A DNA stretch of 64,000 bases from positions 62,001-126,000 of the forward strand of contig CAZGXI010000004.1 in NCBI GenBank assembly GCA_964529715.1, in the 5' to 3' direction. The number at the start of each line of letters is the position of its first letter. The stretch's first letter is position 1. Made by a program: the position numbers and the translations under genes. Positions 57,403 to 64,000 of this stretch are shown here, one piece after another. The DNA comes from CAZGXI01 sp964529715. GTDB lineage: Bacteria; Chloroflexota; Anaerolineae; Aggregatilineales; Ch27. Under the pieces are notes generated by a model that worked only from the letters and a program-made list of their open reading frames with translations, was not told the origin of the DNA and did no database searches.

Positions 57403-58715
57403 AGGCGGGCGACCTCCTCTGGCAACAGTTCGTAGTCGTAGAAGGTCCGGTAGAAGGACTGCGTTTCGGCGGCGCAGTCGAAGGCTATCAGGTCAGGATG
57501 CAGCGTATGTGCCATCCACAAAAGTCCCAACGCCGAGTCCGGGCCGGGGGTGTCCCAGGGGGCCACCAGCTTGGGCAGATCGTAGACGGCTCCATCCTGC
57601 ACGGCACGGAGCGCCTGATATTCCTGGCTCTCCAGAAGTGTTTCGCGGGTGACATCGCCGTAACCCGGCAGGAAGATCATGTCCGGGTCCCAGGTAACGA
57701 TCTGTTCCAGGTTCACGTCGTTCCAGAAACCGGTCAGTTCGCCGCTGGCCGAAACGCCCCCGGCAGCCTCGATCATGTCCGACTGGTACATGTCGCCGCT
57801 GGCAACACGCAGCAGGTCTGAGCCGTGAAACAGCACGTTCGGGCGGTCCTCCTCGGCGATGGTTTCGGTTTGTTCGGTCACGCGCGCGTAGATTTCGTCG
57901 TAATACGCGATCCAGGCTTCGGCGCGGGCCAGGGCGTTCGGGCCGAGCATTTGGCCGTAAAGCAGCATCGCGTCCTGAACCTGCTCCGGGGTCTCGATCT
58001 CGACCAGGAACAGCGGGAACTGCATCTCACGCACCTGGTCGGCCCAGGAGGCGCGGGCGCTGGACACGATCAGGTCAGGGTCCAGCGTGGCGACGGCCTC
58101 GATGTTGATAGCGCGCTGGGTGGCCTCGTAGCTGGTGATGGTGTCGAAGTCCGGATCGATGCGACGCATGGTGTCTGCCGCCGGGCCGTTGGCTCCCAGG
58201 AAGGACGCCATGACGATGCGGTCACCTGCGCCCAGAGCATAAAAGTAGTAGGTGGTCGGCCCATAGGCGCTCACGACGGCGCGCACCGGCTGGGGCACTT
58301 CCACCTCGGCGCCAGTCGAGTCGGTCAGTGTGACCGATTCCGGCAGCAACCCTTCACCGATCAACACTTCCTGGCCGTCCGGCGACACGGCGAAGTCGAT
58401 GAAGGCCAGCGCCTGGGCGTTCTCGGTCAGCGGGACGAGGCCCACTTCCGGCAGGTAGTAAGCGGGCAGGCCATCATAGGCCGCTGCCAGGGCGTCGGCG
58501 TCGGCGCTGGCGAGCACGTCGGCGTTGGCTTCGACAAAAGCCGGTGCCGCGCCGTCGTAGCGCGCGGCGTAGAGAGCGGTCAGCGCCGCTTGCAGGTCAG
58601 CGTCAGCCTGAATGGTGAATGGGGCTTCTTGAGCGTAAGCGAGGGGGAGGCTAAAGGTAATCAGTAGAACAAAAGATGTCAACAGACGTGCTGTTGACCC
58701 GATCAAGCGGGACAT
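57390..58715 (-). CDS. BtuF/MolA-type substrate-binding protein with a ModA-like N-terminal segment
   Basis: The 441-residue protein has a signal peptide (1-28). A segment with ALAFIDFAVSPDGQEVLIGEGLLP (102-125) follows, closely resembling the C-terminal portion of molybdate/phosphate-type binding proteins. From about residue 143 comes a full BtuF/FhuD-type domain (VRAVVSAYGPTTYYFYALGAGDRIV). This composite is unusual. AGGAG nine bases before the ATG lies inside the putative riboswitch end, implying cofactor control of translation. It is the first gene of the importer operon. Confidence 0.82.
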   Translation of the reverse strand: MSRLIGSTARLLTSFVLLITFSLPLAYAQEAPFTIQADADLQAALTALYAARYDGAAPAFVEANADVLASADADALAAAYDGLPAYYLPEVGLVPLTENAQALAFIDFAVSPDGQEVLIGEGLLPESVTLTDSTGAEVEVPQPVRAVVSAYGPTTYYFYALGAGDRIVMASFLGANGPAADTMRRIDPDFDTITSYEATQRAINIEAVATLDPDLIVSSARASWADQVREMQFPLFLVEIETPEQVQDAMLLYGQMLGPNALARAEAWIAYYDEIYARVTEQTETIAEEDRPNVLFHGSDLLRVASGDMYQSDMIEAAGGVSASGELTGFWNDVNLEQIVTWDPDMIFLPGYGDVTRETLLESQEYQALRAVQDGAVYDLPKLVAPWDTPGPDSALGLLWMAHTLHPDLIAFDCAAETQSFYRTFYDYELLPEEVARLCGS

Positions 58716-58725
58716 TCTTGTGTGT

Positions 58726-58845
58726 CTCCTTTCCAAGCATGGGGGGCAAGGCCGTTTCCGCGCCTTACCTTTACCTGCCGTGTGGCAGGAGCGGCCCAAT
58801 CACCCTGGGCAAAGAACCTGTAGGTGAGAGGGCTTCAGAGATTGT
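58726..58845 (-). ncRNA. Putative molybdenum/tungsten cofactor (Moco/Wco) riboswitch
   Basis: Read on the minus strand, the leader contains GGCCGCTCCTGCC, a hairpin (CTGCC/GGCAG), GGTAAAGGTAAGGC, a GAAA-tetraloop stem (AAGGC...GCCTT), CTTGCCCC and a final GGAAAGGAG that includes the ribosome-binding site. Pairings TCACC/GGTGA and GCCCA/TGGGC (58787-58828) build the remaining stem and a P3-like helix. This order is that of the Moco RNA motif as I remember it. The promoter just upstream places the transcript start at its 5' end. Not checked against a covariance model. Confidence 0.72.
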
Positions 58846-58852
58846 CGTTTCA

Positions 58853-58881
58853 ATCATAACATGGTAATGCGCCGGATTCAA
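58853..58881 (-). promoter_or_regulatory. Promoter of the riboswitch and importer operon
   Basis: On the minus strand TTGAAT (58876-58881) and TATGAT (58853-58858) are 17 bases apart. The start would fall about 58846, at the first base of the riboswitch-like RNA. An inverted repeat ATCGTCG...CGACGAT (58893-58899 and 58928-58934) lies between this and the divergent promoter and might be a shared operator. Confidence 0.65.
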
Positions 58882-58944
58882 AAACTGTGATGATCGTCGT
58901 ATGTTTTAGGGCCAGATGTCAGGCCGACGACGATTATTTATGCA

Positions 58945-58974
58945 TTGAGTTAGTCAAAGTATCCATGCTATACT
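58945..58974 (+). promoter_or_regulatory. Promoter of the aldehyde oxidoreductase gene
   Basis: TTGAGT (58945-58950) and TATACT (58969-58974) are 18 bases apart. The predicted leader is about 48 bases and ends with AAGGAGG. Confidence 0.65.
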
Positions 58975-59028
58975 GGAATATGCGCACCAAATTTTTACAC
59001 TCGTAGGCAAAAAGAAGGAGGCAAGGCA

Positions 59029-60846
59029 ATGACCCTCGGTGGTTATGCGCACCGTGTCGGGCGGATTAACCTGACGACGGGAGCGGTCACTTACGAGGAC
59101 ATTCCTGAAGAGTGGGCACGCAAGTACATCGGTGGGCGCGGCCTGGGAGTGCGCTACTGTCTCGAAGCAGGGCCGACGCTTGATCCGCTGGGGCCAGATA
59201 ATCTGTTGTGCTTCATGAATGGCCCCCTGACCGGTACGCGCGCCAATATGAGCGGGCGCATGGCGATTGTTACCAAGAGTCCGCTGACTGGCACAGTGAC
59301 CGACAGCCATCACGGCGGCTGGTCGGCGGCGCGGCTGCGTTGGGCCGGCTTCGACGGTCTGCTGTTCACCGGTAAAGCTGACCACCCTGTCTATGCTTAT
59401 GTGACGGACGGTCGGGTCGAACTGCGTGACGCCAGTGACCTGTGGGGCAAGGGTGTCCACGAGACGATTAAAATCCTTCAAGAGCGTTACGGCAAAGATG
59501 ACCTGAGTGTGATCGCCATCGGGCCGGGCGGCGAGCGCCTGGTGCGTTACGCCTGCTGGATCAACGAGGATGATCGCGCTTCTGGGCGCGGCGGCACGGG
59601 TACGGTGGGCGGCAGCAAGATGCTCAAGGCGGTGGTCATCAAGGCCAAACGCGCTTACCCCGAACCGGCCAATCCTGAGGCTTGGAAGCCTGCCCACGAG
59701 GCGGCCCTGGGATCGCTTACGGCGGACGGTGCGTTCACGCAGCCCAAGAAGGGCGGCCTGAGCGTGCTCGGCACGAATGTGCTGATGAACCTGACCAGCG
59801 GCATCGGCGCGCTGCCGACCCGCAACGGCCAGTTGACCTCCTTCAGCGAAAAGGCCGAACGGGTCAGCGGCGAATACGTCAAGGAAAATGTTCTGGTCGA
59901 TAATCCGACCTGCCATGCCTGCCCGGTGGCGTGCAAGAAAGAGGTCGAGGTCGAGTTCCAGGGCCAGAAACTGCGCATGGAGAGCGTCGAGTACGAGCCG
60001 GCCTGGTCGTTCGGCGCGATGTGCGACAACGATGACATCGGCGCCATTGCTTGGATGATCGACCGCTGCAATGATTACGGCATCGACGCAATTGAGACCG
60101 GTGTGGTCCTGGCTACCTACATGGAGGTCTGTCAACACGGCTGGGACGGCACCGACCCGCTCCCCTGGGGCGATACGGCTAAGATGGCGGAGATGGTCAC
60201 CAAGATCGCCTTCCGCCAGGGGGTAGGCGATGTGCTGGCCGAGGGCGTGGCGCGCGTTGCAGAGCACTATGGCCACCCGGAGATCGGGATGCAGGTGCGC
60301 GGCCAGGCCATCCCGGCCTACGACCCGCGCGGCCTCAAGGGCATGGGCCTGGGCTATGCCACCAGCAATCGCGGCGCATGCCACTTGCGCGGCTACAGCC
60401 CCGCCAGCGAGTTCGGTGTGATCTCCCTCAAGACCGACCCGCTGGATTGGGAAAGCAAGCCTGCGCTGCTCAAATTGCTGCAAGACCTGATGGCCTTCAC
60501 CGACTCGTTGGATTTCTGCAAGTTCAGCACCTTCTCGGAAAGCCCGCAGATATACGTGGACCAGTACAAGGCCATGACGGGCATCACCGAGTTCACGCCG
60601 GATGACCTGCTCAAGACGGGCGAGCGCGTGTACAACCTGGAACGCTACTACAACATGCTGGCGGGCGAGAAGCCGGGCAGCGATACTCTGCCGAAGCGTT
60701 TCCTGGAAGAACCCAGCACCATGAAGGGGTCGGCGGGGCACGTATGCGAGCTGGCGCAAATGTTGGAGAAGTACTACGAACTGCGCGGCTGGCAGGCAGG
60801 CGGTGTCGTGCCGGAAGCCAAGCTCAAGGAGCTGGCGATCCCGTAG
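59029..60846 (+). CDS. Aldehyde:ferredoxin oxidoreductase family protein (tungsten-type)
   Basis: The 605-residue protein is a member of the AOR family, which uses a tungsten (or Mo) bis-pterin and one 4Fe-4S cluster to interconvert aldehydes and acids with ferredoxin. It has the N-terminal GGRGLGVRY and NGPLTGTRANMSGRMAIVTKSPLTG. The cofactor loop GGRGGTG is represented by GRGGTGTVGGSKMLKA (187-202). Cluster ligands are Cys295, Cys298 and Cys302 with Cys497 (SLDFCKF), and GACHLRGYSP (449-458) is a further family motif. Ribosome site AAGGAGG; strong terminator after the gene. The aldehyde substrate is unknown. Confidence 0.94.
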   Translation: MTLGGYAHRVGRINLTTGAVTYEDIPEEWARKYIGGRGLGVRYCLEAGPTLDPLGPDNLLCFMNGPLTGTRANMSGRMAIVTKSPLTGTVTDSHHGGWSAARLRWAGFDGLLFTGKADHPVYAYVTDGRVELRDASDLWGKGVHETIKILQERYGKDDLSVIAIGPGGERLVRYACWINEDDRASGRGGTGTVGGSKMLKAVVIKAKRAYPEPANPEAWKPAHEAALGSLTADGAFTQPKKGGLSVLGTNVLMNLTSGIGALPTRNGQLTSFSEKAERVSGEYVKENVLVDNPTCHACPVACKKEVEVEFQGQKLRMESVEYEPAWSFGAMCDNDDIGAIAWMIDRCNDYGIDAIETGVVLATYMEVCQHGWDGTDPLPWGDTAKMAEMVTKIAFRQGVGDVLAEGVARVAEHYGHPEIGMQVRGQAIPAYDPRGLKGMGLGYATSNRGACHLRGYSPASEFGVISLKTDPLDWESKPALLKLLQDLMAFTDSLDFCKFSTFSESPQIYVDQYKAMTGITEFTPDDLLKTGERVYNLERYYNMLAGEKPGSDTLPKRFLEEPSTMKGSAGHVCELAQMLEKYYELRGWQAGGVVPEAKLKELAIP

Positions 60847-60884
60847 CCTGACGGCGCGCCGACAGACCGATAAAACCGACGTGG

Positions 60885-60913
60885 CAGGGGCACCTTTCGA
60901 GTGCCCCTGTTTT
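60885..60913 (+). terminator. Rho-independent terminator of the aldehyde oxidoreductase gene
   Basis: A perfect nine-base stem CAGGGGCAC/GTGCCCCTG with a seven-base loop is followed by TTTT. It lies 39 bases after the stop, between the convergent oxidoreductase and moaD-like genes. Confidence 0.85.
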
Positions 60914-60915
60914 GC

Positions 60916-61191
60916 TTATCCCCCGGCTGCTGGGGGAATGAGGATCAGGTCGTCATCGGCTTCGATAGACGTGTCCATGCCCTGGAGCCACTCGACATTC
61001 CGCCCGTTGACCAGGATGTGCACGACGCCGTTGAGCTGGCCCTGCTCATCTAGCATCTTGGCCGCGATGGGCGGGCAGACTTCTTCGATGGCCCGCACCA
61101 GGTCGCGCACTGAACCGCGCTCAAAGGGGATGTCGAGCGTTTTCGCGCCGGCCAGGTCGCGCAGTGTGGCAAACAATTTGACCGTTCTCAT
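60916..61191 (-). CDS. MoaD/ThiS-family sulfur carrier protein
   Basis: The 91-residue protein has the ubiquitin-like fold pattern KLFATLRDLAGAKTLDIP, then ILVNGRNVEWL and a C-terminal DDLILIPPAAGG, ending in the Gly-Gly that is adenylated and thiocarboxylated. MoaD donates sulfur to make the pterin dithiolene of Mo/W cofactors. Its place beside the AOR gene supports a role in that cofactor. The start at 61191 matches the family; an upstream extension has no similarity. A TATAAT promoter lies 52 bases upstream. Confidence 0.88.
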   Translation of the reverse strand: MRTVKLFATLRDLAGAKTLDIPFERGSVRDLVRAIEEVCPPIAAKMLDEQGQLNGVVHILVNGRNVEWLQGMDTSIEADDDLILIPPAAGG

Positions 61192-61242
61192 GCCGTTTCT
61201 ATACCCCAATCTTGTGCCCGTTGTAGAATCTCCTGATAGAGG

Positions 61243-61270
61243 ATTATAAAGGCGGTGGACGTTCCGGCAA
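61243..61270 (-). promoter_or_regulatory. Promoter of the moaD-like gene
   Basis: On the minus strand TTGCCG (61265-61270) and TATAAT (61243-61248) are 16 bases apart. The leader to the ATG is about 45 bases. Confidence 0.55.
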
Positions 61271-61290
61271 GGCACAGGCGTTGTTCCGGT

Positions 61291-61950
61291 TCAGGGTAGC
61301 GTCAGGGTATGCAGCAGTAGCGGGGTCAGCCGCTCAACCAATACGTCCAGCAGATTGGGGCGCACCACCACCAGCGCCCGCTGGTATGACCCTGCGCGTA
61401 ACACGTCCAATGCGCTGCGCCAGCCGCCGCCTTCGAGCAGTTCGATGGGGCCGATCTCGTCCACCAGCAGCAAGTCGCAGTCTCCTACCGCCGCCAACAG
61501 GTCCGCGCCGCGTGCCAGTGTCGCCGGATCGAAGCGCCATTTGCGCCCTGCTGCCGGGGCCGGATGGATGCGCTCCGCCAACGGCCAGCGTTCGCCGCTG
61601 ATCGGATCGAGCAGATCGATGCCGATGCGCTGACCGGACGAGTCATAGCGTCCTGGCGAAAGCACGCCGCCGACACGCAAACCCGCTGCCCGTGCCGCAT
61701 CGAGGGCGCGCAAGCACAGCACCGTTTTTCCTGATCCCTGCGGGCCGCTTACCAGGGTGATCGTCGCCGGGGGACAGAAGAGGGTGTCGAGGTCGAGCCG
61801 GGGGCCGTTTGACGCCAAAGCTGTTTCCTTTCGGGCGAAGAACCGGGCGCTAAAAGTGCTGTTTTCGGCAAAACATACCCAATTATAAAAAACCGTTGCT
61901 AACTTCACAAACACGGTTAAACTCAGGTGCGGTGCTAAACCAAATAACAT
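61291..61950 (-). CDS. THEP1/DUF2478-like nucleoside-triphosphatase
   Basis: The P-loop protein has Walker A GPQGSGKT (about 69-76), LRVGGVLSPGRYDSSGQRIGIDLLD and Walker B LLLVDEIGPIELLEGG, the pattern of the THEP1/NTPase_1 and DUF2478 proteins. Some DUF2478 genes sit beside molybdenum-related genes, in keeping with the AOR and MoaD neighbours. The start is uncertain: ATG at 61950 has no ribosome site, and the first 50 residues do not look like the family, so a later GTG or other start is possible. Role in metal or cofactor handling is an inference. Confidence 0.72.
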   Translation of the reverse strand: MLFGLAPHLSLTVFVKLATVFYNWVCFAENSTFSARFFARKETALASNGPRLDLDTLFCPPATITLVSGPQGSGKTVLCLRALDAARAAGLRVGGVLSPGRYDSSGQRIGIDLLDPISGERWPLAERIHPAPAAGRKWRFDPATLARGADLLAAVGDCDLLLVDEIGPIELLEGGGWRSALDVLRAGSYQRALVVVRPNLLDVLVERLTPLLLHTLTLP

Positions 61951-61981
61951 ACATCTGATCTGTGACGATGAGGAGGGAGGA

Positions 61982-63109
61982 ATGGCGCCGCAAAGTGAGA
62001 CAGCGTCTTCGGGCTTATGGTCCTACCTTAGCAAAGTGATGATTGTCATTGTCGCCGCCTGCATTATCTTCGTCCTGGTCGGCCCTGACACCCAGGCAAT
62101 ACCGCTGGCGTATCTGGGGATCGCGCTGGGCGGCGTGGTGTGGATGATTCCGCTGATACGCCATGTCGCCGCGCTGTTCCGCACGCCCTCACCGCCGCAG
62201 AGGCCAAAGGTCCCTCCGGAGCAGGTTTACCTGGTGCACAGCAAGGCCGGGACCATGCTGCTGACCGCCGGCCAGGAATTGCCGCCCGAAAGCCAGGATA
62301 CGGTGGTCCAGGAACTGTGGGCCGGCAAGCCGATCAGGGTAGACATTGACCATGATACCCTGTACCCCACCCGCGATGAACAGGTGATTAGCTGCACGCT
62401 GGCGATTACTTACACCTTCAGACCCGATCTGGTTGACCAAGATATACTGCCAATCCTGAATAAGACCCTACTCGAAGAAAGCCCTCTCGAACTGATTGAT
62501 GAGATCAAAAATGAATTGATGGTCTTCTTTGCAGATCGTGACCAGAAGCAAGCTATTACCCGGAGCTATCAGGACCTGCGCGGCATGGTGCAGTCCCTGT
62601 TTGATCGCTGCTGCCGGGATTATGGCCTTGTCTTGCTGCCGGATTTCAAGGGAGTGAACCTGCATATTGCTCATCCGCCCGACTATATCGATGCCTTGAA
62701 AAAATACATGATTAGCCGCTTCAATACTCCGTATGGCAATAGCTATGGTTGGGGAGGCAGTGGAGGCAGTTGGACAGGGAGCAGGGGCCGATCAGGAGGA
62801 ATGGGCGGCGGAGCTGGCTGGGAAACCAGAGACGGCGGATCGGCAGGCATAGGCAAGCTTCCCAAAACACACTGGAATGAATTCAAAAGATCAATTACGC
62901 AGTCCATCACCGACTTTGCATCGATGGGGATGCACTTTGGGGAACTGGTCGAGTATTGTTTGGTCGAGGGCGCGCGACTGGATGACCTGCTGCAGCATGG
63001 CATCCGTTTTGACGGCGTGATGTTGAGCGAGCTTAAGCTGTATGGCGTCGATTGTCAAAGTGTGTCGAAGGATCGGATGGTCCAGATGGGTATCCGCCTG
63101 GATCAGTAG
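61982..63109 (+). CDS. Membrane protein with an SPFH-like region and a glycine-rich insert
   Basis: The 375-residue protein has two N-terminal membrane helices (about 17-38 and 41-62). A region (about 75-225) with VYLVHSKAGTMLLTAGQELPPESQ, beta-strand character and a Q/D-rich helix recalls band 7/SPFH domains. A Gly/Ser/Trp/Arg-rich linker spans about 250-290, and a C-terminal domain of 80 residues follows. AGGAGG precedes the ATG. The SPFH assignment is weak and rests on layout and length; I cannot give a function. It is divergent from the NTPase gene. Confidence 0.7.
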   Translation: MAPQSETASSGLWSYLSKVMIVIVAACIIFVLVGPDTQAIPLAYLGIALGGVVWMIPLIRHVAALFRTPSPPQRPKVPPEQVYLVHSKAGTMLLTAGQELPPESQDTVVQELWAGKPIRVDIDHDTLYPTRDEQVISCTLAITYTFRPDLVDQDILPILNKTLLEESPLELIDEIKNELMVFFADRDQKQAITRSYQDLRGMVQSLFDRCCRDYGLVLLPDFKGVNLHIAHPPDYIDALKKYMISRFNTPYGNSYGWGGSGGSWTGSRGRSGGMGGGAGWETRDGGSAGIGKLPKTHWNEFKRSITQSITDFASMGMHFGELVEYCLVEGARLDDLLQHGIRFDGVMLSELKLYGVDCQSVSKDRMVQMGIRLDQ

Positions 63110-63141
63110 CCAGGATAGGCGGCTTTTATAAGGCGCTTGAA

Positions 63142-63165
63142 AAACCCGCAGAACGGGTTTATTAT
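63142..63165 (+). terminator. Weak hairpin terminator
   Basis: AAACCCG-N5-CGGGTTT is followed by a T-rich stretch (ATTATTGGTTT). It lies 33 bases after the SPFH-like gene. Confidence 0.5.
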
Positions 63166-63271
63166 TGGTTTGGGTTATGTTACATCTTGTCGTGGCCTGT
63201 GGTGGCCTGCGTTTTGTCGGTTGTATGTCGCCTTTTTGGGGAAGACGTTATCGCTGTGAAGAGGGTGAAAC

Positions 63272-63667
63272 GTGATCATCCCAAAGAATACCTGGACCAT
63301 CGTGCGTATTTTATTGACGGTTTTTTTGTTGACCTCGGTGTTCCGTCTGGCAGGTGGCCGGGAGTGGTTGCAGGCGCTGGCGAATAATGCGCCGCAGGTC
63401 GGGCAGGCGTCGCTCATCCGGGTGGTGAATGCGCTGGTCTATGCCAGCTTGCTGGTGGCGGGGCTGACACCGCTGATCGTCTTTTTCTTTGTGAATCACC
63501 GTCTGCAGCAGCAGTGGGATGCCGCGCAGGCCCGGCTTTCTGAGGTCAAGCAGAGCTACGCCTGGCGCGCCAGGGAGCTTGCTCGCTTAGAAGAGCAGAT
63601 CGCCAGACAGTGGGCGCAGTTGTACCAGTTGCACCAGCAACAGGCGGGCCGTGAGGCTGTTCGTTGA
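63272..63667 (+). CDS. Small two-helix membrane protein with coiled-coil tail
   Basis: The 131-residue product has hydrophobic helices at about 9-27 and 50-76 and a charged, Q/R/E/A-rich C-terminal helix (77-125) likely to form a coiled coil. GTG start after GAAGAGGGTGAAAC. Just upstream, a 32-codon frame (63177-63275, Cys-rich) ends overlapping this start, but it has no ribosome site and is probably not a gene. No family recognised. The next membrane protein gene begins two bases after the stop. Confidence 0.72.
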   Translation: MIIPKNTWTIVRILLTVFLLTSVFRLAGGREWLQALANNAPQVGQASLIRVVNALVYASLLVAGLTPLIVFFFVNHRLQQQWDAAQARLSEVKQSYAWRARELARLEEQIARQWAQLYQLHQQQAGREAVR

Positions 63668-63669
63668 GC

Positions 63670-64000
63670 GTGTGGAGCGGGGTGGCGAATCGTCGAGCCG
63701 CCCTTTCGTGTTTGGTATGGTTGTCTCTCCCTTTTGTTCTGTCAGGATTGGCGGTCCTGGTGTGTTTGGTGTGTTTTCTACCGTCTATTCCTGTCTCCGG
63801 CGCATTAGTGCCTGCGCCGACGATAACCCCAATCTACGTCCTGACGCCCTCCAATGGTGAAGATTCTGAAGTAGTGCAACCATTTGCAGACATCGGCGTA
63901 TGGTGGTTGATAGCGTTCGTGGTGGGTGTGTTTTCACTGATCATTGTGTCGGTGGTAGGTGTGGCTCGCTGGCGGCGGCTGCCGCGCCTGAATACCGAGA
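63670..64000 (+). CDS. Membrane protein of unknown function, 5' part
   Basis: An open frame from a GTG at 63670 runs off the right edge (110 codons). The product has a hydrophobic segment (about 11-44), a P/T-rich extracellular stretch (VPAPTITPIYVLTPS), a second helix (about 73-95) and a basic run (RWRRLPR). Coding beyond the window cannot be seen. It is tightly spaced to the preceding small membrane protein and probably cotranscribed. Confidence 0.65.
   Translation, partial: MWSGVANRRAALSCLVWLSLPFVLSGLAVLVCLVCFLPSIPVSGALVPAPTITPIYVLTPSNGEDSEVVQPFADIGVWWLIAFVVGVFSLIIVSVVGVARWRRLPRLNTE

Noticed and set aside
55481..58715. Importer as a cobalamin or heme transporter
   Set aside because: Possible by family, but the leader lacks a B12-box-like signal I can see and resembles the Moco motif; the ModA-like segment and the AOR and MoaD neighbours favour molybdate or tungstate.
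58954..60759. 601-codon frame antisense to the aldehyde oxidoreductase gene
   Set aside because: Shadow frame; the AOR frame carries all cofactor and cluster motifs.
63177..63275. 32-codon Cys-rich frame overlapping the next start
   Set aside because: No ribosome-binding site and no similarity; likely chance in a short leader.

Overview
This is a GC-rich, gene-dense chromosomal window. It most likely comes from a Chloroflexota bacterium of the Anaerolineae kind. The evidence is indirect: secreted proteins with P/T-rich linkers, a MurA with Asp in place of the catalytic Cys, a sortase beside tandem DegV proteins, and many short intergenic palindromes typical of that phylum. I saw no rRNA, tRNA, CRISPR array, insertion sequence or prophage. 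Taxonomy is inferred from protein character only.

Layout. 1-14.6 kb: the 5' end of a GH4 glycosidase, a secreted lipoprotein, an AAC(3)-family acetyltransferase, the ribosome-rescue factor RqcH, a two-gene efflux-type ABC operon with a possible repressor site, malic enzyme plus a thioredoxin-reductase-like flavoprotein lacking its CxxC, an SDR epimerase, SelB and a coiled-coil protein. 14.7-24 kb: three glycosyltransferases, a DmpA-family peptidase, PPK2, an Eis-like acetyltransferase, MurA, a DUF62 SAM hydrolase and an antitoxin-like small protein. 24-33.7 kb: a second FtsX-type ABC operon, rpoB standing alone without rpoC, pcm and an AI-2E-family permease. 33.9-46.3 kb: a methyltransferase, a sortase, a small membrane protein, a metallo-beta-lactamase-fold hydrolase, three tandem DegV paralogues, a YbaK-type deacylase, ClpB, a small acidic ORF, TsaC, PrmC and RF1.

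The most distinctive part is 46.4-62 kb, which reads as a molybdenum/tungsten redox island. An ArsR-family regulator is preceded by a CRP-like half-palindrome pair and an ATTC-N8-GAAT inverted repeat. It heads a run of co-directional genes: a membrane-anchored triheme cytochrome, a YeeE/YedE sulfur transporter split into two genes, a polysulfide/thiosulfate-reductase-type molybdoenzyme with its four-cluster ferredoxin and cytochrome b, a diheme cytochrome lipoprotein, a nonaheme cytochrome and a Rieske protein. Converging on it is a BtuCDF-type ABC importer. Its leader carries a putative molybdenum/tungsten cofactor riboswitch and its binding protein carries a ModA-like N-terminal segment. Divergent from that is an aldehyde:ferredoxin oxidoreductase, followed by a MoaD-like sulfur carrier and a THEP1/DUF2478-like NTPase. 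The simplest reading is metal uptake, cofactor supply and two cofactor-dependent oxidoreductases encoded together, with the molybdoenzyme feeding or draining an unusual heme-rich chain acting on sulfur compounds.

The window ends with two membrane-associated proteins of unknown function and the start of a third. Intergenic spaces carry at least six families of short palindromic or repetitive elements. Some have become terminators, stop codons or coding tails of neighbouring genes.
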